Below, one piece after another: positions 7,918-16,074 of a DNA stretch of 64,000 nucleotides. Under the pieces are notes generated by a model. The model saw only the letters and a list, made by a program, of their open reading frames with translations, had not been told where the DNA came from and did not search any database. The first letter of the stretch is position 1. Each line of letters opens with the position of its first letter. Position numbers and translations under genes: made by a program. Origin of the DNA: JAVVTQ01 sp036653595 (lineage in GTDB: Bacteria > Bacillota > Clostridia > Oscillospirales > Ruminococcaceae); contig JAVVTQ010000003.1 in the NCBI GenBank assembly GCA_036653595.1, positions 1 through 64,000 of the forward strand. Direction: 5' to 3'.

Positions 7918-8943
7918 ATGAAAAAAAAGTATGTTCCGGCACTCATTGGCGCGATATTGCTTTTTGCCGCGCTGCTGCTTGTTGTTCCGCTTCTAAAAAA
8001 GGATGACAAATCTGTGGAGGGCGGAGCGCTTAGAATAGGAATAGCCGTATATAAGGGCAACGACACCTTTGTCTCCAACATCTATGGGAGCATCGGAGAC
8101 GTCGCGGGAGAATACGAAAAATCGGCAAGCAGAAGGGTTTATCTCAACATAGCGGATGCACAGGAGAGCCAGGCGACACAAAATGAACAGATTGCGAGGT
8201 ACATATCGCTGGGCTACGATGTGCTTTGCGTCAACCTTGTAGACAGAACCGATGCGGCCACCGTCATAGATATGGCGCGTGAGGCCAATATTCCCATTGT
8301 GTTTTTTAACCGCGAGCCGGTAAAGGAAGATATGCAGAAGTGGGACAGGATTATCTATGTCGGCTCAGACGCGCGCGAATCGGCCGAGCTTGAGGGCGAA
8401 ATAGTCGTCGGGGCATATAAGAATAATCCTCAATCCATAGATAAAAACAACGACGGCATCATTCAATATATAATGCTGGAGGGCGAAAGCCGTCATCAGG
8501 ATGCGCTTATCAGGACAGAGGTATCTGTCCAATATATGAAAAACAGGGGCTTTGTACTGGAAAAAATTGACGGCGGAATTGCAAACTGGAGCAGAAGCCA
8601 GAGCGCAGCGCTCAGCGAAATCTATTTTAATAAATACGGCGATCAGATTGAGCTTATAATATGCAACAACGACGATATGGCGCTGGGAGCCGCCGATACG
8701 GTTGAGAAGCTGGGGCTGGATTTCAACAACATCGTGGGTATAGACGGCACGCCGCAGGGCCTTGAGGCAGTGGCAAAAAGAAAGATGCTGGGCACTGTGG
8801 TTGTCGACTATCACACGCAGGCGGATATGATTTTCAAGCTGGCGGTGGCGCTTGAACAGGGGGCGGATCCATCCTCTGTGGTGAAGGTTCAAAGCGACGG
8901 CTCGGTTCGAGCCCCTATGTATATCGAAACGATGTCAAAATAA
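7918..8943 (+). CDS. Membrane-anchored galactose/glucose-binding protein (MglB-like)
   Basis: 341 residues from ATG 7918, chosen because GGAGTGAGG lies just upstream; an earlier in-frame ATG at 7840 is inside the previous gene and lacks a ribosome site. Residues about 7-26 form an uncleaved-looking hydrophobic anchor (ALIGAILLFAALLLVVPLL) with no lipobox. The outer domain matches MglB closely: IGIAVYKGNDTFV, VNLVDRTDA, FFNREPVKEDMQKWD, and the calcium-binding loop DKNNDGIIQ followed by LEGESRHQDA. The NWSRSQ tryptophan and CNNDDMALG also match sugar-contact segments of the family. It is the second of two anchored binding proteins next to a YesMN system, so a co-sensing role for galactose or glucose is likely. 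Confidence 0.85.
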   Translation: MKKKYVPALIGAILLFAALLLVVPLLKKDDKSVEGGALRIGIAVYKGNDTFVSNIYGSIGDVAGEYEKSASRRVYLNIADAQESQATQNEQIARYISLGYDVLCVNLVDRTDAATVIDMAREANIPIVFFNREPVKEDMQKWDRIIYVGSDARESAELEGEIVVGAYKNNPQSIDKNNDGIIQYIMLEGESRHQDALIRTEVSVQYMKNRGFVLEKIDGGIANWSRSQSAALSEIYFNKYGDQIELIICNNDDMALGAADTVEKLGLDFNNIVGIDGTPQGLEAVAKRKMLGTVVVDYHTQADMIFKLAVALEQGADPSSVVKVQSDGSVRAPMYIETMSK

Positions 8944-9018
8944 TTACAATGTGGTTAAATCGAAGAATTTTCATACATCGCAAAAGAAAATCCTATGGTT
9001 TTTGGCTGCGCTCTGCGA

Positions 9019-9054
9019 TATGATTTTATCAGAAGCTATAAAACAAACAGCTTC
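9019..9054 (+). promoter_or_regulatory. Candidate activator-dependent promoter ahead of mglB
   Basis: A good -10 box TATGAT (9019-9024) has no acceptable -35 box 17 bases upstream, as is common where an activator recruits polymerase. GAAGCT (9032-9037) and AGCTTC (9049-9054) form a short inverted repeat just downstream. The 138-base gap is large for this operon, which fits separate control of mglBAC by the upstream regulator. Confidence 0.35.
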
Positions 9055-9081
9055 CATCGAAAAATATTAGGAGGATTTTAC

Positions 9082-10074
9082 ATGAAGAAGATTCTTGCAC
9101 TGGTTCTTGCACTGGTTCTTGCGTTCTCGCTTGTTGCGTGCGCAAAGCCAACAGCAGAGACTCCCGACGCGGGAAAAGACGAGGCAAAAACCTATAAGGT
9201 AGGCGTTTGCATCTACAGGTACGACGACAACTTCATGACATATTATCGTGAAGAGCTCGCAAGTTACTTCAAAACGCTCGAGACAGACAAGGTCAAATAT
9301 GATGTCACATTTGTTGACAGCAAAAATGACATGGCTGAGCAGACAAACCAAGTCGACACATTTATAGCACAAAAAGTTGACGTACTTATAGTCAACCTCG
9401 TCCAGACATCTTCTGCCGCGACCATCACAGAAAAGGCCAAAGCGAAGGATATCCCTGTTGTCTATATCAACCGCCAGCCGACAGATGCTGACATGAATGC
9501 TTGGGAAAAGATAATATATGTCGGTGCTGACGCGAGCCAGTCCGGTTCATTCCAGGGCGAAATCGTTCTTGCGCTTCCGAACAAGGGCGACGCTAACGGC
9601 GATGGCGTTCTCTCCTATGTAATGATCATGGGCGACCCCGAGAACATCGATGCACAGCTTCGCACAGAGTATTCAATCAAGGCCCTCACAGATGCAGGCG
9701 TCAAGGTTGAGAAGCTCTTCGAGCAGCGCGGTGACTGGGATCAGGCAAAGGGCCAGGAGCTTGCAGCCACAGCTCTTGCAAAATTCAAAGACAAGATCGA
9801 CGTTATTTTCTGCAATAACGATGGAATGGCTCTAGGCGCATATCAGGCAATAGTTGCTGCCAAACGCACAGTGGGCAAAGACATTTACCTCCTCGGCGTC
9901 GACAATATCCCCGAAGCAAATGCTATGATCAAAGACGGCACAATGACAGGTACTGTTTTCAATGACCATGTTGGACAGAGCCACACAGCCGCCGATGCAG
10001 CAGTCCGCTTCATCAAAGGTGAGCCCAACGAGAAGATTTATATAGTTGACTACGCTAAGGTAGTTAAGGAATAA
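9082..10074 (+). CDS. mglB: Galactose/methyl-galactoside ABC transporter substrate-binding lipoprotein
   Basis: 330 residues from ATG 9082, with AGGAGG nine bases upstream; an earlier in-frame start at 8995 has no ribosome site. The first 20 residues are a lipoprotein signal ending LVAC, so Cys20 is lipidated and the protein is held outside the membrane. The signal codons contain a near-perfect 12-base tandem repeat (cttgcactggtt). The mature part shows GVCIYRYDDNFM, the calcium loop DANGDGVLS, the GDWDQ tryptophan that stacks on the sugar and FCNNDGMALGAY, all typical of the galactose/glucose-binding protein MglB. It delivers sugar to MglAC encoded next. A strong hairpin follows its stop codon and probably protects the mglB message so that it is made in excess. 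Confidence 0.94.
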   Translation: MKKILALVLALVLAFSLVACAKPTAETPDAGKDEAKTYKVGVCIYRYDDNFMTYYREELASYFKTLETDKVKYDVTFVDSKNDMAEQTNQVDTFIAQKVDVLIVNLVQTSSAATITEKAKAKDIPVVYINRQPTDADMNAWEKIIYVGADASQSGSFQGEIVLALPNKGDANGDGVLSYVMIMGDPENIDAQLRTEYSIKALTDAGVKVEKLFEQRGDWDQAKGQELAATALAKFKDKIDVIFCNNDGMALGAYQAIVAAKRTVGKDIYLLGVDNIPEANAMIKDGTMTGTVFNDHVGQSHTAADAAVRFIKGEPNEKIYIVDYAKVVKE

Positions 10075-10100
10075 GTATTTTCAGCACAGAAGCTTTACAC

Positions 10101-10135
10101 CGGAAATTGCGTGTGCCAGTCACACGCAATTTCCG
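10101..10135 (+). other. Intercistronic hairpin between mglB and mglA
   Basis: A perfect 15-bp stem (10101-10115 with 10121-10135) with a 5-base loop and no T-run after it. In operons of this kind such a stem slows 3' decay of the binding-protein message and lowers read-through to the ATPase gene. That role is inferred from position. Confidence 0.65.
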
Positions 10136-10164
10136 CATTCTAAAGGATAGATGAGGAGAGCAAT

Positions 10165-11679
10165 ATGTCGGAATATCTTCTTGAAATGAAAGGTGTGTGC
10201 AAACAATTCCCCGGAGTTAAAGCCTTAGACGATGTGTCCTTGCAGCTGAAACCCGGCATGGTTCACGCGCTTATGGGCGAAAACGGCGCAGGAAAATCAA
10301 CCCTGATGAAATGCATGTTCGGAGTTTACAAGATGGATTCCGGAGAGATATTTTATCAAGGCAAACCAACCCATATATTGAATCCGTTCGATGCACTTCA
10401 AAAGGGTATTGCGATGGTTCACCAGGAGCTACAGCCGATACCGGACAGGTCAATCGCTGAAAATATCTATTGCGGACGTTATCCGATTAAGAAGATTTTG
10501 GGCTTTATAAAGGTTGTAGATCATACAAAAATGCATTCGGATACAAAACAGCTGCTCGACAAGCTGGGGCTGTCCTTTGACCCAAAATCAAAGCTCGGAA
10601 AGCTTTCTGTGTCACAGATGCAGTTGGTTGAGATTGCAAAAGCTGTGTCCGCAGATGCGAAAATTGTCATAATGGACGAGCCGACCTCATCCCTTACAGG
10701 CAATGAGGTTGAAACTCTGTTTGATATAATTCACAAGCTGAAAAGTGAAGGCTGCGCGATTGTCTACATATCTCACAAAATGGACGAAATTCTGCAAATT
10801 GCAGATGACGTCACAATAATGCGCGATGGCAAGTATATAGGCACGTGGCCGGCAAAAGAGCTTACAAACGAAATCATAATAACAAAAATGGTTGGAAGAG
10901 AGCTTACCAACCTCTACCCTCCAAGGGAAAAGAATCCGAGCGATGTGGTGCTGGATGTGGAGAATTACACATCGACAAACCCGAAGTCCTTTAGGAATTG
11001 CTCGTTTGCTCTGCGAAAGGGTGAAATTCTCGGTGTAGGAGGACTTGTCGGCGCACAGAGAACAGAGCTTATGGAGGGACTGTACGGGCTGAGGTCGAAA
11101 ACAAGCGGCGAAATCACATATCTCGGAAAGCATCTCAAAATCAACAGGCCTGAGGATGCGATTAACAGTGGAATTGCACTGTTGACAGAGGATAGAAGAG
11201 GAAGCGGCATTTTTGGTGTTTTATCGGTTGAGGACAATGTGTCTATCGCTTCACTTAAGCAATATCTTAAGTACCGAATAATGCTCAACAACAAAAAGAT
11301 AGAGAGCATTGTAAATGAAAACATCAGCAAGCTCAGTATTAAGACACCGAGCACAAAAACACTGATAAAGTCTCTTTCGGGAGGCAATCAGCAAAAAGTC
11401 ATCATAAGCCGTTGGCTTGCCAATGACCCGGATATACTCATTATGGACGAGCCCACGCGCGGAATAGATGTCGGCGCAAAATATGAGATATACTGTATAA
11501 TGGCTGATTTGGCCAAAGAGGGAAAGAGCATTATCATGATAAGCTCAGAGATGGGCGAGCTTATCGGAATGGCAGACAGAATTATGGTAATGTGCGACGG
11601 AAGAGTGACGGGCTTCTTGGCCGGTGAAGACATGAACCAAGAAAAAATCATGGAATTGGCAACAAGCTTTGAATCCTAA
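10165..11679 (+). CDS. mglA: Galactose/methyl-galactoside ABC transporter ATPase
   Basis: A 504-residue double ATPase of the CUT2 class, the usual length for MglA/RbsA. The first half has Walker A GENGAGKST, a VSQMQLVEIAKA signature and Walker B VIMDEPTSSL. The second half has the degenerate Walker A region GVGGLVGAQRTELMEGLYGL typical of this class, a full LSGGNQQKVIISRWL signature and LIMDEPTRGIDVGA. It powers import of galactose or glucose by the MglC permease at the inner face of the membrane. A GAGGAG ribosome site precedes ATG 10165. Only a few bases separate it from mglC. Confidence 0.95.
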   Translation: MSEYLLEMKGVCKQFPGVKALDDVSLQLKPGMVHALMGENGAGKSTLMKCMFGVYKMDSGEIFYQGKPTHILNPFDALQKGIAMVHQELQPIPDRSIAENIYCGRYPIKKILGFIKVVDHTKMHSDTKQLLDKLGLSFDPKSKLGKLSVSQMQLVEIAKAVSADAKIVIMDEPTSSLTGNEVETLFDIIHKLKSEGCAIVYISHKMDEILQIADDVTIMRDGKYIGTWPAKELTNEIIITKMVGRELTNLYPPREKNPSDVVLDVENYTSTNPKSFRNCSFALRKGEILGVGGLVGAQRTELMEGLYGLRSKTSGEITYLGKHLKINRPEDAINSGIALLTEDRRGSGIFGVLSVEDNVSIASLKQYLKYRIMLNNKKIESIVNENISKLSIKTPSTKTLIKSLSGGNQQKVIISRWLANDPDILIMDEPTRGIDVGAKYEIYCIMADLAKEGKSIIMISSEMGELIGMADRIMVMCDGRVTGFLAGEDMNQEKIMELATSFES

Positions 11680-11694
11680 TTTATGGAGGGCATG

Positions 11695-12693
11695 ATGACT
11701 AAGAACAAATTAAGAGGAGCCGGTGAGTTCCTGATCAACAACGCGGTTGTTTTCCTCATGGTTGGTGCGGCACTTGTAGTTGGAATTCTCGAACCTAACT
11801 TCATTTCCGGAACAAACATCAGAAATTTGATATCAAATACCGCAGTCAGATTTATTATTGCGCTCGGTGTGTCGGGATGCTTGATTTCGAAAGGCACAGA
11901 CCTTTCTGCGGGGCGCCAGGTCGGCTTGTCTGCATGCATTGCCGCTACCTTTCTTCAGGACAAAGATTATGCCAGCAGAGTGTACCCCAGTATCGGTGAG
12001 CTTCCAATAATTGTTGTGTTTTTGGCAATAGTAGTAATATTCGTAATTATTGGACTTGTTAATGGGCTTGTTATATCAGTCCTAAAGGTTCCGCCCTTCA
12101 TAGCAACACTCGGAATGCAGACGGTTATATACGGAATCTGCCTTGTTTTCACAGGCTCACAGCCAATAGGCGGTCTGCGCAAGGAATACACCGACATATC
12201 AAGCGGCTCTCTTTTCGGAATAGAATACCTCCCGTACCTGGGGATAATAGCTCTCGTTATCGGTTTGATAATGTGGTTCTTGTACAATAAGACGCCACAC
12301 GGGAAATACATGTATGCCATCGGCGGAAATGAGAGTTCTGCCGAAGTCAGCGGAATCAATACAACCAAAACAAAAGTTATGATTTATATTTTAGCTTCGG
12401 TGCTTTATGCTGTCGCCGGCTTTGTGCTTGGCGGCAAGTCCGGCGGTGCCTCTGTTGGACTTGGAATGGGCTGGGAATTGGAAGCTATAGCCGGCTGCAC
12501 TATCGGCGGCGTCTCAACAAACGGCGGCGTCGGGAGAATATCAGGAATACTCATAGGCGTCCTTGTCTTCGAGCTTTTGAAGATAGCGATGCAGTTCGTC
12601 AACGTAGAGTCCTCCTATACATATATAGTGCAGGGCATTGTCATCATACTGGCGGTCGCGCTTGACATACGCAAGTATGTGGCGAAAAAGTGA
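11695..12693 (+). CDS. mglC: Galactose/methyl-galactoside ABC transporter permease
   Basis: About 332 residues with eight to ten hydrophobic spans, matching the BPD_transp_2 (RbsC/MglC) family. Typical segments are NLISNTAVRFIIALGVSGCLISKGTDLSAGRQVGL, FIATLGMQTVIYGI, and the coupling region ELEAIAGCTIGGVSTNGGVGRISG. ATG codons occur at 11683, 11692 and 11695. The GGAGGG ribosome site spans 11685-11690, so the first ATG is excluded and 11695 has the best spacing. It forms the membrane channel used with MglA and MglB. Confidence 0.94.
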   Translation: MTKNKLRGAGEFLINNAVVFLMVGAALVVGILEPNFISGTNIRNLISNTAVRFIIALGVSGCLISKGTDLSAGRQVGLSACIAATFLQDKDYASRVYPSIGELPIIVVFLAIVVIFVIIGLVNGLVISVLKVPPFIATLGMQTVIYGICLVFTGSQPIGGLRKEYTDISSGSLFGIEYLPYLGIIALVIGLIMWFLYNKTPHGKYMYAIGGNESSAEVSGINTTKTKVMIYILASVLYAVAGFVLGGKSGGASVGLGMGWELEAIAGCTIGGVSTNGGVGRISGILIGVLVFELLKIAMQFVNVESSYTYIVQGIVIILAVALDIRKYVAKK

Positions 12694-12700
12694 TTATTTT

Positions 12701-12916
12701 ATGGATGAATTTAACAATAACGGCAAAACAGTGCTACTTGAGCAGTCATTAAATAAGCCGGAGCAGGATGTAAAAGATCCCGAGCTTAAAAATGCCAAAG
12801 AGCGGCTGTATGACAAGGTTCACCTAAGCGTCAGGCAGCTCAATACAATTATAACAGTGCTTGTTGTAATTCTTATGCTCGTGCTTTTAGTCGGAATAAT
12901 TAAGGGAAACAGTTGA
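12701..12916 (+). CDS. Small single-span membrane protein closing the mgl operon
   Basis: A 71-residue protein from ATG 12701, seven bases after the mglC stop. The first 45 residues are polar and charged (NKPEQDVKDPELKNAKERLYDKVH). Residues about 48-68 form one hydrophobic helix (LNTIITVLVVILMLVLLVGI) near the C-terminus, so it looks like a tail-anchored protein facing the cytoplasm. The operon terminator follows directly, which supports it as a real last gene. I do not recognise a family. It may modulate the transporter, but that is only suggested by position. No strong ribosome site is visible, so translation may be coupled to mglC. Confidence 0.7.
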   Translation: MDEFNNNGKTVLLEQSLNKPEQDVKDPELKNAKERLYDKVHLSVRQLNTIITVLVVILMLVLLVGIIKGNS

Positions 12917-12922
12917 CAAAAC

Positions 12923-12957
12923 AAAAAGCCTGAAGCTTTTAGAGCTTCAGGCTTTTT
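12923..12957. terminator. Two-way terminator between the mgl operon and hdeD
   Basis: A perfect 15-bp stem (12923-12937 with 12943-12957) with A-rich and T-rich flanks at both sides can stop transcription from both directions. It lies between convergent genes. Confidence 0.9.
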
Positions 12958-12991
12958 GTGTGCAGTGAGCTTTTTAAAAAGCGAGGTTAGT

Positions 12992-13546
12992 CTAATCCTC
13001 AAGAGATTCCTTCATGAAAGAGCGTGCGCTGTTGACGCGCGACCAGAGAACTGTCGAGGAGATGCCATAGGCTATTAGGAAGCAGCCCACGATGGTGCTG
13101 ATTGCGATTGTTCCGACAAGAGGGTTGATGAAAGAAGCTACTCCCAGCAGTGATAGAAGAATGCCGATTGCGAGCAGCCAGCCCCAGCCCTTAACGCCCA
13201 GCTTTTTGAGATCAAACGAGAAGATTGCCTTTTGTATGCCGGATACGATAATCCACATGCCAAACATGAAAGGCAGCGCTGCCGCAGTGAAGAAGCTGTT
13301 TCCGAGCATGAACAATGAGAGAATTATCGTCACTATTCCGTCGAACAGAACCCAACCAGCCCCGAAGACCCTGTCGTGATCACTGACAAACACCGCAATA
13401 GCGCTTATGCCATCCACAAGCAGGATGATGCCGATAAGCCATGCAAGCGATACAAGTGTGGCGGCAGGCTTGAGAATTGCGTATATTCCGGTTGGAATCA
13501 TGAGAATACTGCAAATCAGCCAAAGCCAATACAATACTTTTTTCAA
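12992..13546 (-). CDS. HdeD family (DUF308) membrane protein
   Basis: 184 residues with six hydrophobic helices arranged as pairs (WLWLICSILMIPTGIYAIL, LAWLIGIILLVDGISAIAVF, IVTIILSLFMLGNSFF and so on). This three-fold repeat of a helix pair is the HdeD/DUF308 pattern, and the length fits. HdeD of E. coli is linked to acid stress, but the function in Clostridia is not settled. The start is TTG at 13546, with GGAGG seven bases upstream on the minus strand; the longer frame has no ribosome site. It is a single gene that converges on the mgl operon. Confidence 0.85.
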   Translation of the reverse strand: MKKVLYWLWLICSILMIPTGIYAILKPAATLVSLAWLIGIILLVDGISAIAVFVSDHDRVFGAGWVLFDGIVTIILSLFMLGNSFFTAAALPFMFGMWIIVSGIQKAIFSFDLKKLGVKGWGWLLAIGILLSLLGVASFINPLVGTIAISTIVGCFLIAYGISSTVLWSRVNSARSFMKESLED

Positions 13547-13634
13547 TTTATTTCCTCCATTTCTTTGATATCCATATGATAGCATTGTCAAAATGGAGAA
13601 ACGATAGACAAAAGTATGCATTTGTCCCAAATCA

Positions 13635-13656
13635 GCACAAAAATTAGGTTTTGTGC
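13635..13656 (-). terminator. Hairpin after the hydrogenase gene
   Basis: An 8-bp stem (GCACAAAA with TTTTGTGC, 13635-13642 and 13649-13656) lies 13 bases after the hydrogenase stop. The T-rich 3' arm lies within the stem and no separate T-run follows, so termination strength is uncertain. Confidence 0.45.
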
Positions 13657-13668
13657 CACAGAATTTGT

Positions 13669-15102
13669 TCAGATGTTGAGCTTGTTTGCAGTCAGCGCGT
13701 CAATAATGGTCTTTTCGCATGCCTCCGCGCCATACTTGTCAACCTCGCTCTTGTTCTTCTCGCCGTGAGTGAGACAGCCGGCGCCGCCTATGCAGCCGCC
13801 CTTGCAGGCCATTCCCTCGATGAAATTGTTCGGAAGACAATTTTTGGAGGCGCGCAATAGTGCTGCTCGGCAAGCCTCAATACCGTCACATGCCACAGGT
13901 TCAAACTTAAAGTCGGTCATTTTGCGTTCCTTCAGAGCTTCCTTGACAGCGTCAGAAAGGCCACCGCTTCTCGCAAATATTCTGCCAAAATAAGAGGCGC
14001 TGTCGAGAACATCTTCCTCAAGCTCCGAAAGCTCGATTTCGCGGCTGTCAAACAATGCCTGCAACTCCTCAAAAGTGATGACGCAGTCAATATATTTTCT
14101 GACCTCGGGCTTCTGAAACTCGGCTTTTTTGGCAGTGCAGGGGCCGATGAAAATCACCTTAGCTCCGGGGTCACGCTCCTTGAGAAATTTTGCAATAGTA
14201 GCCATCGGTGACAGGTTTTGTGAAACATGCTTTGACATGTCGCCGAAGAACTTGTGCACATAATCCACAAAAGCCGGACAGCAGGAGCTTGTGAGAAAGC
14301 CCTTTTCAACCAGTTCTTGTGATTCTGCGTAGGAAACCATGTCGGCTCCCAAGGCAGCCTCGACAACGTGAGAGAAGCCCAACTTTTTGAGCCCGGCGAT
14401 GACTTGCCCGAGCTTTGCATAGACAAATTGGCTGGAAATTGATGGCGCGACAACAGCGTAGACCTCGTAGGGTGAGCCGTCATGGCTCTTTTTGATGATG
14501 TCTATTGCATCAATGATAAAGGACTTGTCATTGATAGCGCCAAAGGGGCACTGATACACGCAGGCACCACACGCGATGCATTTGTCGTTGTCAATCTGCG
14601 CCGCCTTTGTCGCGCTCATGCTTATTGCGCCGATTTTGCACGCATTTTCGCATGGGCGGCGATTGTTTGCAATCGCGCTGTAGGGGCACACCTTGGCGCA
14701 TTGTCCGCATTCGACACATTTCGATTTATCTATGTGTGCCTTTTGATGTGCATCGAATGTGATTGCGCCGAGCTTGCACACCTCTTCGCATCTGTGCGCT
14801 ATACAGCCGCGGCAGGAATTTGTGACCTCGAAGCCCCCTACGGGGCACTCGTCGCACGCAATATCGATGACCTCTATGACGTTTGGATTTTGTTTGTCTC
14901 CGCCGGTTGCAAGCTTGACGCGTTCGCTGACTATTGCGCGTTCCTTGTAGACGCAGCAGCGCATAGTCGGCACGGGACCGGGCGCGATTATTTTCGGAAT
15001 ATCGACATAGTGCTCGAGCAGAGTGCCGTCGAAAGAAAGACGTGCGACAGCGCGAAGCACCTTATATTTTAGGTGCTGAACCTTTGTGTCAAATTTATAC
15101 AT
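13669..15102 (-). CDS. [FeFe] hydrogenase, group B-like, monomeric
   Basis: A 477-residue iron-sulfur protein that should make or use H2. The N-terminal half carries cysteine sets for several [4Fe-4S] clusters, including CDECPVGG, CRGCIAHRCEEVC, CVECGQCAKVCP and CIACGACVYQCP. The C-terminal half is the H-cluster domain with the three binding motifs in order: L1 TSSCCPAF, L2 GPCTAKKAE and L3 EGMACKGGCIGGAGC. The L1 Phe and the L3 form with CIGGAG differ from group A enzymes (TSCCPGW and CxGGCxxGGGQP) and fit the group B type. No signal peptide is present, so it is cytosolic with ferredoxin as the likely partner. The start ATG has TTAGGAG upstream. No maturase genes are visible nearby. It has its own promoter and lies downstream of the Rex-adhE operon. 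Confidence 0.9.
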   Translation of the reverse strand: MYKFDTKVQHLKYKVLRAVARLSFDGTLLEHYVDIPKIIAPGPVPTMRCCVYKERAIVSERVKLATGGDKQNPNVIEVIDIACDECPVGGFEVTNSCRGCIAHRCEEVCKLGAITFDAHQKAHIDKSKCVECGQCAKVCPYSAIANNRRPCENACKIGAISMSATKAAQIDNDKCIACGACVYQCPFGAINDKSFIIDAIDIIKKSHDGSPYEVYAVVAPSISSQFVYAKLGQVIAGLKKLGFSHVVEAALGADMVSYAESQELVEKGFLTSSCCPAFVDYVHKFFGDMSKHVSQNLSPMATIAKFLKERDPGAKVIFIGPCTAKKAEFQKPEVRKYIDCVITFEELQALFDSREIELSELEEDVLDSASYFGRIFARSGGLSDAVKEALKERKMTDFKFEPVACDGIEACRAALLRASKNCLPNNFIEGMACKGGCIGGAGCLTHGEKNKSEVDKYGAEACEKTIIDALTANKLNI

Positions 15103-15146
15103 TAAATACTCCTAAGTTACAGGTGACTTGGTTGTGTCTTTCTCTC

Positions 15147-15175
15147 ATTTTAAAGCAGTTTTGACATTTTGACAA
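15147..15175 (-). promoter_or_regulatory. Promoter of the hydrogenase gene
   Basis: Reading the minus strand, TTGTCA (15175-15170), a 17-base spacer and TAAAAT (15152-15147) form a good sigma-A promoter 45 bases before the start codon. No Rex-type palindrome overlaps it. Confidence 0.6.
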
Positions 15176-15230
15176 GCAGAATTGATGACCTTGGCAATGT
15201 CAAATTATGGCGTATGAAAAGAACAATCAA

Positions 15231-15305
15231 ATAAAAAATGCCGAATGCGCAGCAGTTTAAGCAAAACGAGCCGGGAGCCGGTTTTGTGTCAAGCTGCGCA
15301 TTCGG
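15231..15305 (-). terminator. Terminator of the rex-adhE-kinase operon
   Basis: On the minus strand a 13-bp perfect stem (15305-15293 with 15253-15241) encloses a smaller nested stem. It is followed by CATTTTTTATTTG, a clear T-tail. It lies 20 bases past the kinase stop. Confidence 0.8.
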
Positions 15306-15324
15306 ACAGGGACGATTGCGTTTT

Positions 15325-16074
15325 TTATTCGTAGTCTACAACATTTGTCCACTTCAGCAGAAATTCGCGCTCCTCGGGATTTCCCTTGACGGACTGTGAG
15401 GCGGCGACGATGGGCAGCCATTTGTTCACATATTGCAGCGGAATGTCGCTCTTCTTGCAAAACATGCGCAGATATTCATCGGCAGTTTTCTTGTCATTTT
15501 CGAGGCAGAAAAGCAGATATGTCCTCGCCGCGTCGGCGCTGGCATTTCCCTGTGTGGCGTGCGACCAGTCGAGAATGAACGGCACACCGTCCTCGCGAAT
15601 GATGATGTTGCTGGGGTTAAAATCCCCGTGGCAGACCTTGTCATGCTTGGGCATGGAATCGAGACGCATATGCAGCTCGTAGCGAGTGGTGGCGTCGAGA
15701 GTGGTTTCGGAGATTTTGCGGTTCATCTTGTCCCGCAGACGGTTGAGCAGCGGACATTTTTTTGAGTGCATTTCGAGCTGGAGATCCACAAACAAGTTGA
15801 GATACTCCTCGTGCTTTTTGGGGTTCTCCGACATGAGCTGGGCGAGCGTTTTTCCGGGAATAAAGTCAGATACAATAGCCCATTTTTCATCGAATTTCAA
15901 GACCTCGATGATTTTTGGAATGTTCAGCCCCGTCTCCTCAACGCGCGCTTGATTAAGCGCCTCATTGAGCACATTGGCTTTTGAGTAGTTTTCGTCAAAG
16001 AGCTTAATTGTCCTGTTGCCGTCACGGTAAACTGTTTTGTCCTTCCTGACCGATATAACATTATCAAAATTCAT
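15325..16074 (-). CDS. APH/choline-kinase-fold phosphotransferase coupled to adhE
   Basis: 249 residues of the aminoglycoside phosphotransferase (APH) superfamily. The catalytic loop is VCHGDFNPSNIIIRED and the metal-binding segment is FILDWSHA. The N-terminal lobe has the KLF and VSDFIPGKTLAQL hinge region. Length and fold fit small-molecule kinases rather than known drug-resistance enzymes; the substrate is unknown. Its ATG shares one base with the adhE stop codon (TAATG), so translation is coupled. Membership in the Rex-controlled operon suggests a link to redox or alcohol metabolism, for example phosphorylation of a small alcohol, but nothing in the sequence proves that. Confidence 0.85.
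   Translation of the reverse strand: MNFDNVISVRKDKTVYRDGNRTIKLFDENYSKANVLNEALNQARVEETGLNIPKIIEVLKFDEKWAIVSDFIPGKTLAQLMSENPKKHEEYLNLFVDLQLEMHSKKCPLLNRLRDKMNRKISETTLDATTRYELHMRLDSMPKHDKVCHGDFNPSNIIIREDGVPFILDWSHATQGNASADAARTYLLFCLENDKKTADEYLRMFCKKSDIPLQYVNKWLPIVAASQSVKGNPEEREFLLKWTNVVDYE

Noticed and set aside
15325..16074. Aminoglycoside resistance gene
   Set aside because: It has the APH fold but is in a redox operon with adhE and has no sign of recent transfer.
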